A stretch of DNA of 64,000 nt, from NCBI GenBank assembly GCA_964035575.1, contig OZ037932.1, positions 1,038,001-1,102,000 on the forward strand. The letters run 5' to 3'. The notes beneath the pieces are model-generated. The model was not told the DNA's origin. It made no database searches and saw only the letters and a list, made by a program, of their open reading frames with translations. This document shows, one piece after another, positions 45,001 to 53,857 of this stretch. The number at the start of each line of letters is the position of its first letter. The stretch's first letter is position 1. A program made the position numbers and the translations under genes. The stretch comes from Rhynchopus sp. YZ270_cl-10. Taxonomy: Eukaryota; Euglenozoa; Diplonemea; Diplonemida; Diplonemidae.

Positions 45001-45384
45001 TTGTCTTGTGTGCGTTCTCAGGAGGCGTCTGAAGTGCCAAACGACCACCGCCAGAGCATTGGGTTCCTGCGTCAGCCGCAACGCCTGAACGTGGCAATCA
45101 GCCGCCCGATAGCTGGGTTGTTTGTGGTGGGAAACATCGGGACTCTGATGTCTGACCCGCATTGGGAGCGTTTGGTTGAAATCTTCCACTGCAGGTTCAG
45201 TGCCTTGGTGGACTCCAAGGGGAGCAAGATCCGCGACCCTGCGTTCAGAAGCATCAAGGAGAGGTACGCCAGCCAAACGGCCGAGATGAAGCAGCACGCG
45301 AATACTTGGGCTGTCGTGGAGGTCAAGGACGAGGAGTACACTGCAATGCCGCCTTTGGACACAGACTGGAACCGTGCGGAATAG
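42046..45384 (+). CDS. 3'-5' exonuclease / CCCH zinc finger / UPF1-like SF1 helicase fusion
   Basis: One exon of 1112 residues from the ATG at 42046; a second ATG at 42061 is possible, and an acceptor-like CACCAACAG ends at 42030. First comes a DEDD-type 3'-5' exonuclease at about 30-205, with DxE in IAVDMEGHN near 39 and the last acidic motif in CAAEDVALLHSLEEK near 182. Next is a Cys cluster (CRGCRRK, YCAVCW) and two CCCH fingers near 303-350 (CWNGDTCRRRLWGDCWFAH; CEAFAKKGICPNEDHCTLKH). Then an SF1 helicase: GPPGTGKTT near 629, ATPSNEAANLL, IAIDEAGQAT near 756, FAGDHKQLGPV, LLDSYRAHPSIM, VESFQGREANVIILS and RLNVAISRPIAG. All core helicase motifs are intact. UPF1, MOV10 and HELZ relatives act in RNA decay; a coupled unwinding-degradation role is inferred. 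I know no standard eukaryotic protein with this order. Confidence 0.92.
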   Translation: MTNHAMVGFRSGGYTYCTTQQQMECAMQVVRRHSTIAVDMEGHNVGRSGQISLVQIASDAGIHIFDAVKLGAPLQVHMIFLFGSESIKKLMFDCRSACDAMRHLWNVNTFVNIRDLQLVEVLTRENERSRKPVLNTMRWCKKELLQADTATQDVLADEVESDGTAFWMTRPLDRHLLECAAEDVALLHSLEEKLLHRPSAPRVRMLLRASCDRFARLKADVRSADLLDSCYYTHNMLPMFITEVASDLHRPCRGCRRKVVDPLDKKMYCAVCWESRPITQTATGRTERFSHSPFATTLRKVRMCWNGDTCRRRLWGDCWFAHTQEEMRCEAFAKKGICPNEDHCTLKHTAHNATGEVTREYQQNINFKDVGDRPTFARVAHKIPLPSIASIVPKELLDGVASSSEEARKKKGWYGSDHLRKLYVAEKLGKGRGTLSRDNALGEEVTARRFFRDLLIVEATQNISDIRAYDIHNAVIRRGDPPNSSYFRIDCKGLAEKRPSVLRGDRVRVRDNTTMRWHMGYVYFINLDHLLVSFGGGFPSHGRTTFLVIFSMPETNWRKQFLALQEAPLLTANYINKHFADCSKRDMDMDQYYTSKRLLTMNPEQRECINRILHPPPLGKHHVVLLHGPPGTGKTTTLAAAIELMLGNGVVSPDRTQFKRPRILVATPSNEAANLLFERLAESGAVTSRTKHIRLLAESYDVQVCPKNVQWYTKRASELNLGDLLDVELIVSTLMVTGTLYTMGLDKGSFTHIAIDEAGQATETELLVPLQFMKGPFMEGEGTCVTFAGDHKQLGPVLRSMPSQILGFGISVLERLMQSCSSSSVQLLDSYRAHPSIMAVYNDLTYNNTLRAQANVEKRELLKGTSLFPYTLKTASANFHPMQFHHVEGREAREEDSPSWKNEAEAFKVVDLVERILLTEKLVFEDIVVLTPYLKQCQVIRDKLHFKFEEGRYPFIKPRDYKRKLMPVRVCSVESFQGREANVIILSCVRSQEASEVPNDHRQSIGFLRQPQRLNVAISRPIAGLFVVGNIGTLMSDPHWERLVEIFHCRFSALVDSKGSKIRDPAFRSIKERYASQTAEMKQHANTWAVVEVKDEEYTAMPPLDTDWNRAE

Positions 45385-45599
45385 TCCCCTATACAGCTCT
45401 GTGCGGTTCGAGATGCGTGGAAGAAGCAAGAAGCGTGGCAGTGTGTCGCCTCTATGTCTCATTGCCTTCTCTTCTGAAGGTAGATTATTGTTTTTTTGTG
45501 TTCATGCTTCAAGCACGTTCACGTCTCACTAGATTATTGGGTGTTTTTAAACACTTTATTATTTCATCAAAAGCTTTAGATGTTATTCCGCAAACCCGT

Positions 45600-45735
45600 A
45601 GACCCGTAATATCTGACCCAAACCTATCGGGCCTAATTACCCTGGGTATCCAATGATCCGTTCGTTACCTGACGAGTGGAGGAGGGAGTAGGACGTAACG
45701 GTATCCACGAAACGAGATGGGCGAGGTTATTCAAT
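45600..45735 (+). repeat. Structured dispersed repeat (CTGATGAG family), divergent copy
   Basis: It has GGCCTAATTACCCTGGGTAT, CAATGATCC and CTGACGAGTGG. The helix is CGTTAC/GTAACG (45663-45668 with 45695-45700), replacing CATCTG/CAGATG of other copies at the same position. The hairpin TCGT/ACGA likewise replaces TCATC/GATGA. The 3' CACGAGAGGG block is missing. Confidence 0.7.
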
Positions 45736-45755
45736 TATTCAAAAAAGAAAAATAG

Positions 45756-45822
45756 TAGAGTGGAGTTCATCCTCGGGTGTCTACACTAATACAACCAAGT
45801 TTTCAGAAAAAGAAAAATAGTG
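45756..45822 (+). repeat. Dispersed repeat (AATACAACCAAGTTT family)
   Basis: GAGTTCATCCTCGGGTGTCT then ACACTAATACAACCAAGTTT then TCAGAAAAAGAAAAATAG. It matches 54213-54270 in order and spacing. Confidence 0.65.
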
Positions 45823-46207
45823 AGTTGATGGGGTATTTTCCGTATTGTCTATCCATCCCTATCCTCAGGTGTGTTGTCTGTCATTTCTGCCCTTGTATGC
45901 ATAGGCATGCCAGAACCCAGCCTTGCAAGGCGGTTCTCTAGTCGTGAAAGAACAGCAGCACTCAAACATCATCTATCGCCACCGTACAGAAATGGACGCC
46001 TGGTTGTTTGCAAGCCCCCTCAGCCCCACTACAACCCAACCCAAGCCCTCAACCACACACACACACAGGTACACAGCAGAGTTAGTGGCACCACCGCTCA
46101 ACTCATCTTTCTGTTAGATTTTTTTTTTTTGTGCTCCCTTTTTCACCCCCGAACAACACTACACCCTCAGTGGGGGCTCTCTTCCTTTTCCAACGCTCTC
46201 CTTTACC

Positions 46208-47713
46208 ATGGCTGCCGAGCAGTGCTACACGGAGTCGTACAACAGTGGGTCGGACTCACCACTGGGGACGGGGAAGGATGCGTTGCTGGACTTCTTCTGC
46301 TGCCGGCTGCTGCTGAAGCGCTATAGGAAGCACAACGGGGAGGGGACGAACTCGCCGCAACTGTCGTCAGCGTCGTCGTCATCGTCGTTCCCAGGCTCAC
46401 AGACGCCTGAGGTTGTGCTCTGCATCGACGGCTACGAAGCGCTGGTGGACCGTGCCCTGGAGGAGTGGAACAGCCTTGCAGAGCACCCTAAGGAGCTCTG
46501 CGCAGTGCAGTGGGCAGAGCACTGCTGGGCCTTCAGTAACGATTGGCTCAGCTACTGCCACTGGGTCTGCCCAGGGAAGTTCCGTGACTCGCTCACAAAG
46601 CACGCAGGTGTCGTGTGGAAGAATGAAGCAGACGTCGCGCAGGAGCACCTCCAGCCCCCGATCGACCTCAAAAGCTACAAGAACCCACAGGGCAGTGCGG
46701 CCGTGTCGCAGGTGTGCCATCTCTGTAAGGTGCCGTGCAACTCGCTGGCGCAGTACAAGGCGCACATCCAGGGGCGCACACATCGTGCGCTTGCGAGGTC
46801 ACAGCCGCAGCAGGGGCGGCAGGCACAGAGCACACCGCCATGCGAGGACGTCATCCGAGGCACGCCGATCGTGCCCTCCTACTACACAAACCCCGGGCAG
46901 CGCCAGAAGGTAAGCCTCTCCGTCGCCACGAAGCAGCCCTGCGAGCACGACGCCGTGTCGCCACCTGTCTCATCCTCGACGGATGCAGCCGCCTCACCAC
47001 AGCTGTGCAGCCCCTGCAGCACAGAGCACTTCGTGGGCGAGGGTGAGGGCGACCTGCTCGACGACATCAGAAAGCTCTTCGAGGAGGCCGAGTCGCCTAT
47101 CATGAGCCCCACTGCCTCGGGGTGGGGGCAGCTCTCGCAGCCGTGCTTGCCGGCAGACCCTTACCTTTTTGAGCGTGCCCTGGCGAAGGGCAGGACAACC
47201 CCCGAGGAGAAGGTGAGCCTTGCACGCCTCACTGCGATGGTCGTGCGTTCGGATGTGGACGCGCTGCTGCGGGTGTGCGAGCAGCACGCAGACTTCCAGC
47301 AGCTCTCTGCGGCAACGGCGCAGCTGACTCCTGGCATGGCGACGGAGATCGAGCGCCTTGCACGCAGCGTTGTCGAAATGTGCACAACATGCACCTTGGG
47401 GTGCACCCTCGTCCCTGCACTGACCCGCCTCTGTATTGCCATGTACACCGCCAACGTCGGTGGCGGCTACTTCACAGACTCCCTCTTCGTCTCGCTCTAC
47501 CAGGCCGCAGGCTCGCCTAGCGAACTCACCGCACCCATCGTGCAGCTCATCTCTGTCCTCGCCAAGCTCTCGCCCCTCGGCGCCAGCGTCGTCAAGCGCA
47601 CATACTGCACACTCAACGGCGGCGGAGACAAGCCTCTCCTCCCAACAGAGCGCCACACCCCAAGACACACCATGTGGAAGGCCCCGTACCCTGCTGTCGG
47701 GAGGGTTCTCTAA
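46208..47713 (+). CDS. C2H2 (U1-type) zinc-finger protein, unknown
   Basis: A single exon of 501 residues with a Kozak-like ACCATGG start. Residues 1-60 are partly Ser-rich. A folded segment with many Trp and Cys follows (CAVQWAEHCWAFSNDWLSYC). A C2H2 finger of the U1/matrin or dsRNA-binding type lies at about 170-193 (CHLCKVPCNSLAQYKAHIQG, then RTHR), with long spacing between the His residues as in RNA-binding fingers. After a disordered linker, residues about 320-475 are helical (KVSLARLTAMVVRSDVDALL; ALTRLCIAMYTANVGGGYF), perhaps a HEAT or MIF4G-like solenoid. A role in RNA binding is plausible; no exact family is recognised. Confidence 0.8.
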   Translation: MAAEQCYTESYNSGSDSPLGTGKDALLDFFCCRLLLKRYRKHNGEGTNSPQLSSASSSSSFPGSQTPEVVLCIDGYEALVDRALEEWNSLAEHPKELCAVQWAEHCWAFSNDWLSYCHWVCPGKFRDSLTKHAGVVWKNEADVAQEHLQPPIDLKSYKNPQGSAAVSQVCHLCKVPCNSLAQYKAHIQGRTHRALARSQPQQGRQAQSTPPCEDVIRGTPIVPSYYTNPGQRQKVSLSVATKQPCEHDAVSPPVSSSTDAAASPQLCSPCSTEHFVGEGEGDLLDDIRKLFEEAESPIMSPTASGWGQLSQPCLPADPYLFERALAKGRTTPEEKVSLARLTAMVVRSDVDALLRVCEQHADFQQLSAATAQLTPGMATEIERLARSVVEMCTTCTLGCTLVPALTRLCIAMYTANVGGGYFTDSLFVSLYQAAGSPSELTAPIVQLISVLAKLSPLGASVVKRTYCTLNGGGDKPLLPTERHTPRHTMWKAPYPAVGRVL

Positions 47714-48550
47714 AAGGTCCTCAGCCCAAAACCTTTCATCAGGGCTTTGTTCCCCCTCCAATTGACATAAATGACTATTGTTTTTAAAAGAAAGAAGAAT
47801 CCAAGGAGATGGGGAGGTGATCTCCAATGGATGAGACCCCAAGGTACCACCACCACCACCACCAGCCCTTTCGCCCAGCATTGCACATAGGACAGGACAC
47901 TACACACGCCCCCATCCCACCCCTACCCCCATTTAAAGTAATATTTTTATTTATACGAATTTTTGATTCTTAGAAAGAAACAAGCGAATAAGCATATTTA
48001 GTTGTGTTGTCCTGCAAATGAGGGTGTTTTGAGTGTTGCTTGCTTAGGAGGAGGAGGAGGGTTTTCCTCAACAGAAATAAGTCACATAAAGTAACTGTTG
48101 TAGCGCCTCTGCGACAGTGTTTGTACTATATCATCCCTATCCCCCCATGGTCATTTTTTTTTGTCAAATTGTGTTGTTCACCATCCCCCACTTTTGCTTT
48201 TTCCGAATGCTTGAGCCGCAGTGGGTCCAGGTTTGTGGGGTGTGCCTGCGTCTATACAGGGCCCTGGACGTTTCTCTAAAATTTAACATTCAAACTTCAG
48301 CTTCAACTTTAAAACATCGTCCCCCTTTTTGAGTTTATTGTTTTCATACGTGCCTGCACCCCTAGGAGGTGTCTGTGCGTAACCCAACTTTACTTTGTCT
48401 TGCAGCGATCAGCCGGCCCAAGTTGGCCCTGTGAACCTGCAAGCCATCCAAACCACCTACATTCTCTTTCCAAAGGTCGTACCTGACAAACACACGTTTT
48501 TTGAACAAAGCGAAGAGCATTCTCGGGAATGGGTATCTGTTCTTCTTTTA

Positions 48551-48580
48551 AGGATGTGTAGAAGCCACATTCATTTTTTG
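48551..48580 (+). repeat. Dispersed hairpin module, ATGTG/CACAT variant
   Basis: AAGGATGTGTAGAAGCCACA then TTCATTTTTTG. Stem ATGTG/CACAT, loop TAGAAGC; the outer closing arm is decayed. Confidence 0.5.
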
Positions 48581-48752
48581 CAATTTTTCATTTGGCAAGA
48601 GTCCAAGGGATACAGCAGTCCACCTTACGAAAGCTTTGCTTTACTTTTTTTTACACTCTTTCACGTATGGCAAATGATAATTTATTCTGAGATCTCATAA
48701 TAAATTATGAGATCATTATGCGCTATTATGCGCGCTCATAATAATCGCATAA

Positions 48753-48910
48753 TGCATAATAGCGCATAATAGCGCATAATAGCGCATAATAGCGCATAAT
48801 AGCGCATAATAGCGCATAATAGCGCATAATAGCGCATAATAGCGCATAATAGCGCATAATAGCGCATAATAGCGCATAATAGCGCATAATAGCACATAAT
48901 AGCGCATAAT
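48753..48910. repeat. 10-bp minisatellite (AGCGCATAAT)n
   Basis: About 15 near-perfect units. It faces, in inverted sense, the following ATTATGTGCTC array, so the two can form a large cruciform. Related units recur near the right end of the transposon at 50612-50690. Confidence 0.9.
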
Positions 48911-48922
48911 GATTATGCGCTA

Positions 48923-49060
48923 TTATGTGCTCATTATGTGCTCATTATGTGCTCATTATGTGCTCATTATGTGCTCATTATGTGCTCATTATGTGCTCAT
49001 TATGTGCTCATTATGTGCTCATTATGTGCTCATTATGTGCTCATTATGTGCTCATTATGT
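48923..49060. repeat. 11-bp minisatellite (ATTATGTGCTC)n
   Basis: About 12 perfect units directly after GATTATGCGCTATTATG. It is complementary in pattern to the 10-bp array before it, but with a different unit length. Confidence 0.9.
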
Positions 49061-49804
49061 GCCCTACCCCAATGCCCCAAACCAGAAAATACCACCCTCA
49101 GATGTCCAAAAATCCATCTGCGCCCGGTTTTGAGCCTCAAGAAGCCCCGTATCTGCTTTTTTCAAAAATGTACATACAACTTGTACCTGCCCACCCCTCG
49201 TAGATAGAGCAACTCACACATCCATCACGCCTCAGTGTGAGCCAGGGGCCAGAAAAGCCCCCAAAGCCACATATTTTCACCCCAGAACCTATCCCGAGGG
49301 GTACCCAGGCTGTTTCGGGGTGTTTAGAGGGACTTGGTGGAACTTAGAACCATGTTTCAAAAAGTGTCAAGCACCTGGTACCAAAGGTTTTCCCACCCAA
49401 GGTATCTTAAGCCGTCAAAAAACGTGAAGTAGGTAATAAATGAAAGAAACCCCCCTGAAGTCAATAAAAACCACACCATAGGCCCATTTGTACCCCAAAA
49501 TCGAATTCCGCCCGGTTTTGGGCACTTTTGACCACTTCTGAGCGACTTTTTTTGGGTGGGGGGGGCAGGGGTACCTGTAACGAGGGGGGTAAAAACGGCC
49601 CGGCCCCCGGCCCCCGGCCCTTGGTTATCAAATGGAGAAAATCACGTGTATGTATACACGGTATACACAACGCAACCTTGTGCGCGGGTTTTTGGGTCAT
49701 TGTTGCCCACAAACGGGCCGGCATTTGCATTCCGGAATCCGTCCGGCCAGTGGTGGGGTCAATTTGACGAAATGGACAAGTTCTCGTTTTTGGTCAATTT
49801 TTGC

Positions 49805-49898
49805 AGTATACACAGTATACACAGTATACACAGTATACACAGTATACACAGTATACACAGTATACACAGTATACACAGTATACACAGTATACACAGTG
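49805..49898. repeat. 9-bp tandem repeat (CAGTATACA)n
   Basis: About ten units, then two diverged ones (CAGTGTTCA). It shares the CAGTA core with the pentamer array that begins 20 bases later, so the two arrays may be related. Confidence 0.9.
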
Positions 49899-49925
49899 TT
49901 CACAGTGTTCACAGGGTATTGGGAG

Positions 49926-50351
49926 TACAGTACAGTACAGTACAGTACAGTACAGTACAGTACAGTACAGTACAGTACAGTACAGTACAGTACAGTACAG
50001 TACAGTACAGTACAGTACAGTACAGTACAGTACAGTACAGTACAGTACAGTACAGTACAGTACAGTACAGTACAGTACAGTACAGTACAGTACAGTACAG
50101 TACAGTACAGTACAGTACAGTACAGTACAGTACAGTACAGTACAGTACAGTACAGTACAGTACAGTACAGTACAGTACAGTACAGTACAGTACAGTACAG
50201 TACAGTACAGTACAGTACAGTACAGTACAGTACAGTACAGTACAGTACAGTACAGTACAGTACAGTACAGTACAGTACAGTACAGTACAGTACAGTACAG
50301 TACAGTACAGTACAGTACAGTACAGTACAGTACAGTACAGTACAGTACAGT
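49926..50351. repeat. 5-bp microsatellite (ACAGT)n
   Basis: About 85 perfect pentamers without interruption. All frames are open (YSTVQ repeats), but this is a repeat effect. The perfection suggests recent expansion or ongoing slippage. Confidence 0.95.
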
Positions 50352-51331
50352 GTAAAAAACTCAAAAATCCCTCTCGCGCCTTGGCGAAAAATATTTTTTT
50401 AAAAAACCGGCTTTATTTGAAAGATTGAGATCCGCTGACCCCAAAAAACAAAATCGGCCCCAGCCAAGAATAGCTATACAAAAGCAGAATAACGGCGAGA
50501 GCATTTCCCACGTAATTTCTTAAGGGATTTTTTCTCGGCCCAGAGGCCCGGCCCGCGGCCCCACGTTACAGGTACCCCTGGGGGGGGGGGGGGGGGGGGT
50601 GGGGGGGTACGGCACATAATGAGCGCATAACGCCGCATAATTGGCGCATAATAGCGCATAATAGCACATAATAGCGCATAATATCACATGTATTATGAGA
50701 TCTCATAATAGCGCATAATATATTATCATTTGCCATACGTGCTCTTTCCAGTTTTTTTCGTTGTCTTTGGCACCTTTGGAGGTGTCTGGTATAGGGGAAA
50801 AAAACTGACCTGGTTTTGCAAATGATCTGTTTTGCGGCCTGATTTCAATACACACAAAACACGTCCTGACGGGGAAGCTATATTGATGTGATTGTCGAAA
50901 TTGCCGAAATTCATCGTGCTTTACCCGAGACTCTTGACATGCTGTTTTATGGGTGATACCATGAAATTACTCAGAGCGGTGCACCTCCCCACCTGGAACC
51001 TATCCAAGACCGGCCAGCTTTCTTGGCGGGTTTCCCACATCACCTGATTTAAACACTCCACTCTTTGCATTTTGCCAGGTCACCCCTCCCTTTTTCCCCC
51101 TTTTGGTCCTCAATAGATGAATGACCGCTCCTGGTTGGAGTGATTTTGTCTGTTGATTCCGTTAACGAGATCTCAGCGATAGAGGTGACAACACGCATCC
51201 TGAAGGCGTTTTTCGGGGGGGTTTTTTTAAGCTGCATTTTTTTCTCCCTTGTTCTGTTTTAGGCATCAGTGTGAACCAGTCACTTGCCACCACTTTCTCC
51301 CCTCCTGCCCACCAATTGTTGTGTTTTGTTT

Positions 51332-51406
51332 AGATGTGTGTAGGAGAGACACATCTTGACAAATGTTCTTAGGTGACTAAGCATAGTGAAGCTTAGGTTC
51401 ATCTCA
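51332..51406 (+). repeat. Two adjoining hairpin modules
   Basis: The first (51332-51356) has a continuous 8-bp stem AGATGTGT/ACACATCT around GTAGGAGAG. The second (51371-51406) has GGTGACTAAGCATAGTGAAG then CTTAGGTTCATCT, with CTAAGC/GCTTAG and loop ATAGTGAA. They are joined by TGTTCTTAG/GTGACT, the usual AG/GT junction. Confidence 0.75.
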
Positions 51407-51734
51407 GAAGCTTTTCTTTTTTCCATATGATATTAAGATTGGTATTGAAATAATAATAATGTAATGCCGCTTATTCCCTCTGTTCTGTGTCACCTTCTCT
51501 CCTGCCGCTCGACGGCCCTCGAGAAGAGAGAAGGTTTCCCAGGTTTCAATTTTTTTTCTCTCAAAAAGATGGTTGAAAAACCCCACTCCCACCCCCCCCC
51601 CCCGAATAATGTCTCAGTCTCATTGGCTGGGAACCGTTAGTTATGTTCTTGTCCACCCCCCTCCCCGTTTTTCATTTTAAAAAATATGTGTGCGCGAGTG
51701 TTGTGTCCATGATGCCCCAGATTTGTTTTTTTAA

Positions 51735-51887
51735 AAGGTGACTAAAGCATGTGGGGCTTAGGTTTATCTTAATTAACCTTTCTTTCAGTGCCTGCGTCCG
51801 TCGATGAAACGGTGAGGCGTTTGCACTTTCAACTTCTCTTTTAGTTTTGCTGCGTGGAAAAAGGTGTGCACGAGAGAGGCACATCTT
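51735..51887 (+). repeat. Mosaic: hairpin, GATGAAACGG repeat, hairpin
   Basis: 51735-51770 is a hairpin module (AAGGTGACTAAAGCATGTGG, then GGCTTAGG). 51788-51843 is a GATGAAACGG-family repeat (AGTGCCTGCGTCCGTCGATG, ending CTTTCAACTTCTC). 51861-51887 is a 9-bp hairpin AAGGTGTGC/GCACATCTT around ACGAGAGAG. The last has a stem unlike the first but the same loop motif. Confidence 0.8.
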
Positions 51888-52195
51888 TCAAGTTCTCATT
51901 ATATTTTACTGTGAAGAACTGAGGGCGCACGGCCAGGACACGCGCACACATATCCCCTTGTCCGCCCCATTCTCCTCGCCCCCCTGCCAGTTGCCGTACC
52001 GCCCTTCTGTTTCAAAGTTGCGTTCCGATTTTTTTGTTTTTGTGTCATTGATGCCGATCAGCATCAAAACACACAGCCCACAACTAACAAAAAGGGCCAG
52101 GGCCTTTTCATGTGTTTTTTTTTTTTCTTTTTCTTTTTCGAATGTTTCATCTCTGCCACTCCCAGGGATGAAATACGTGTTATTATTTCTTCGTA

Positions 52196-52252
52196 CAGTG
52201 CCTGCGTCCGCCGATGAACGGTGAGGCGTTTGCACTTCCAACTTCTCTCTTT
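52196..52252 (+). repeat. GATGAAACGG-family repeat
   Basis: AGTGCCTGCGTCCGCCGATG then ACGGTGAGGCGTTTGCACTT and CCAACTTCTCT. The CGCC/GGTG hairpin is kept. Its closest relatives are 51788 and 53407. Confidence 0.7.
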
Positions 52253-52700
52253 CTTCTCTGTCGTTACCAGACAGAGTTTTACCTCGCCACTCTTCCCAAT
52301 TGTTTGAAGTCGAGAAATTGGTGTCAAGCGGGTACTTAATATTTGCGTCATTGTAATAACTTTGTTGGAAGCAGAAGTGGTTGTGTGCTATGTAGGTAGC
52401 ATGCCGTAGCAAAGCAACCACTGCACAAAAAAAAAGCCTTTTAATGGATATGTGCCACCACGAGGTCACCCATCTGTTGTTCGAAATCATCGTTAAATTT
52501 TTATAATAGCCCTCGACCACTATCGAGCGCACTTCTCCTTCTTTCCACCCCTACCCTCTTCCCTACCCTTTTTTGCCATCCAAGTTACCAGAAACAGAAA
52601 CATTGCGCATATTTCAAAACCGTATTCTGATTTTTTTTTCCACGTGACAAACCAACAAGAGGCTTAGGCTCATCTCACTTAACCCCCTTTTTTTGTGATG

Positions 52701-52734
52701 AAGGTGACCAAGCATGAGGGCTTACGTTCATCTT
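52701..52734 (+). repeat. Dispersed hairpin module
   Basis: AAGGTGACCAAGCATGAGGG then CTTACGTTCATCTTATAAAC. Outer stem AAGGTG/CATCTT is intact and the inner stem reduced. It directly precedes a full CTGATGAG-family repeat. A decayed copy (ACAAGAGGCTTAGGCTCATC) lies at about 52653. Confidence 0.65.
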
Positions 52735-52754
52735 ATAAACTTTTCTCTTGTTTA

Positions 52755-52970
52755 ACCGGACCCTACATCACACAGTAATTACCCTGTGTTCGCAATGATC
52801 CCCGTTCATCTGGCTGATGAGAGGAAGCGGGAGTAACACGTATCAGATGTAACCCACGAAATGGATGCAGGACTGCACGGTTGGGTGTCCCCACGGTACA
52901 CCCGGTCATGTTCCAAGGTACACTGACACAAGCGGGCTGTTGTATTTCAAGTCAAGTGTTTTTTTGTTTC
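52755..52970 (+). repeat. Structured dispersed repeat (CTGATGAG family), most complete copy
   Basis: It starts AACCGGACCCTACATCACAC, has CTAATTACCC-like sequence (GTAATTACCCTGTGTTCGCA) and AATGATCC. The helix CATCTG/CAGATG lies at 52807-52812 with 52844-52849, and a TCATC-TGGCT-GATGA hairpin is present. Next comes a GGTTGGGTGTCCCCACGGTA block, then GACACAAGCGGGCTG and a T run. About 210 bases in all. Confidence 0.75.
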
Positions 52971-53364
52971 TCGCCACTTTAGTTTTCCCCTCGGGCGACT
53001 GTTCGAATCCCCGAAATACTACCTGGTCTAGCAGAATATAGGGAAAGCAAAAATTGCGTGGAACTCACACAGACACGAGAAAAATATGAGGTGTCTACAC
53101 GTTGTCAAATTTCTTTTTCTTCAAAAATTAGAAAAAAAAGACTTCACTTCGAACACGACTAATACCGTACCAAACTCCATGCATCCCTTTTTCCCTTCCC
53201 CCTTTCACCATACTGACGCTGAAGGACAATCCCCTCGTGTACGCCACACAAAGCACACACCACCTAGTGCAATACTGAGCACCACCGTGCACATTTTATT
53301 CATACAGGTTTAAGGTGGCAGCACGCCGGTGTTTTTTTTTTTTCCCTTCGTGGTAACCGTGTCA

Positions 53365-53465
53365 TGCCAAGGAAGTGCTCTCTGGGGTTCGATAACCCGC
53401 GGGTAACCAGTGCCTGCGTCCTCCGATGAAACGGTGAGGTGTTTGCACTTTCAACTTCTTTTTTT
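53365..53465 (+). repeat. GATGAAACGG-family repeat, long copy
   Basis: GAAGTGCTCTCTGGGGTTCG with a GGGTT-CGAT-AACCC hairpin, then AGTGCCTGCGTCCTCCGATG, AAACGGTGAGGTGTTTGCAC and TTTCAACTTC plus a T run. It matches 12270-12368 through both halves, showing that the family unit includes the GGTTCGATAACC part. Confidence 0.75.
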
Positions 53466-53857
53466 TTTTTGTGGCCAACCAAAACCTGCCACCCACGAGA
53501 CACTGCAAGAGATTTCTCTGTGGCAGTCACCTTCATGCCTTCCCATCAGAAGCGAGTGTGAGTTTTTTTCTATTTCCCCCTCTTTTTTTTAAAAAAGGCT
53601 AATATTTTTACACAAGAAATATTAGAACAGGAGCACATTACTGTGGTCCTTCCTTCCCCCCATTCCCCTTAGTTCATGCCTCTTCTCTCCCCCACCCTAC
53701 CGACTGTGCAAGCAAAACAGAGCTTGGAAAGTCAGCATCACCCATCCAGAATATTTTTTTCTTCTTCTCTTTTTATCTTTCTTTTGCGAAAGGAGCTTCT
53801 TGCGGAAGAAAGTCTTTCTCCCTTTCCCATTTCCCTCCCCCCACTCCCACAGCAAAA

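Larger units (their letters stand above)
45385..46207. other. Non-coding gap with two dispersed repeats
   Basis: It contains a 3'-truncated CTGATGAG-family repeat (45600-45735) and an AATACAACCAAGTTTTC repeat (45756-45822). C/A-rich sequence with CACACACAG near 46070 leads to the next gene. Confidence 0.6.
49566..50580. mobile_element. hAT-like non-autonomous element nested in the 2.08-kb transposon
   Basis: Perfect 17-bp inverted ends CAGGGGTACCTGTAACG (49566-49582 and 50564-50580). Both sides are bordered by runs of G, consistent with an 8-bp all-G target duplication, though such a duplication cannot be proven. CAGGGGT ends are typical of hAT elements. The 1015-bp interior lacks a transposase and is dominated by two tandem arrays. 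GGCCCGGCCC-type sequence lies just inside both ends. Confidence 0.75.
48662..50741. mobile_element. Non-autonomous TIR DNA transposon, 2.08 kb
   Basis: Perfect 20-bp terminal inverted repeats CACGTATGGCAAATGATAAT are flanked by a 6-bp direct duplication CTCTTT (48656-48661 and 50742-50747). Subterminal sequence on both sides contains the palindrome GAGATCTC and ATAATAGCGC-type repeats, so the homology of the ends continues inwards. No transposase is encoded. The interior is mostly tandem repeats plus a nested element (49566-50580). The superfamily is not identified. Intact ends and duplication suggest a young insertion. Confidence 0.85.

Noticed and set aside
45674-45735. Hammerhead-ribozyme-like core (CTGACGA, a GTGGA/TCCAC stem, then GAAAC); CTGATGA and GAAA strings also occur in the copies at 30290 and 52816
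   Set aside because: Only the divergent copy has a proper stem II. No copy offers flanking stems I and III with a GUH cleavage site, and the covarying CATCTG/CAGATG helix would compete with the ribozyme fold.
49632-50402. YSTVQ-repeat reading frames
   Set aside because: An artefact of the ACAGT pentamer, which has no stop in any frame.
52995-53045. tRNA-like sequence with GTTCGAATCC
   Set aside because: The B-box match is good, but no acceptor, D or anticodon arm can be built around it.
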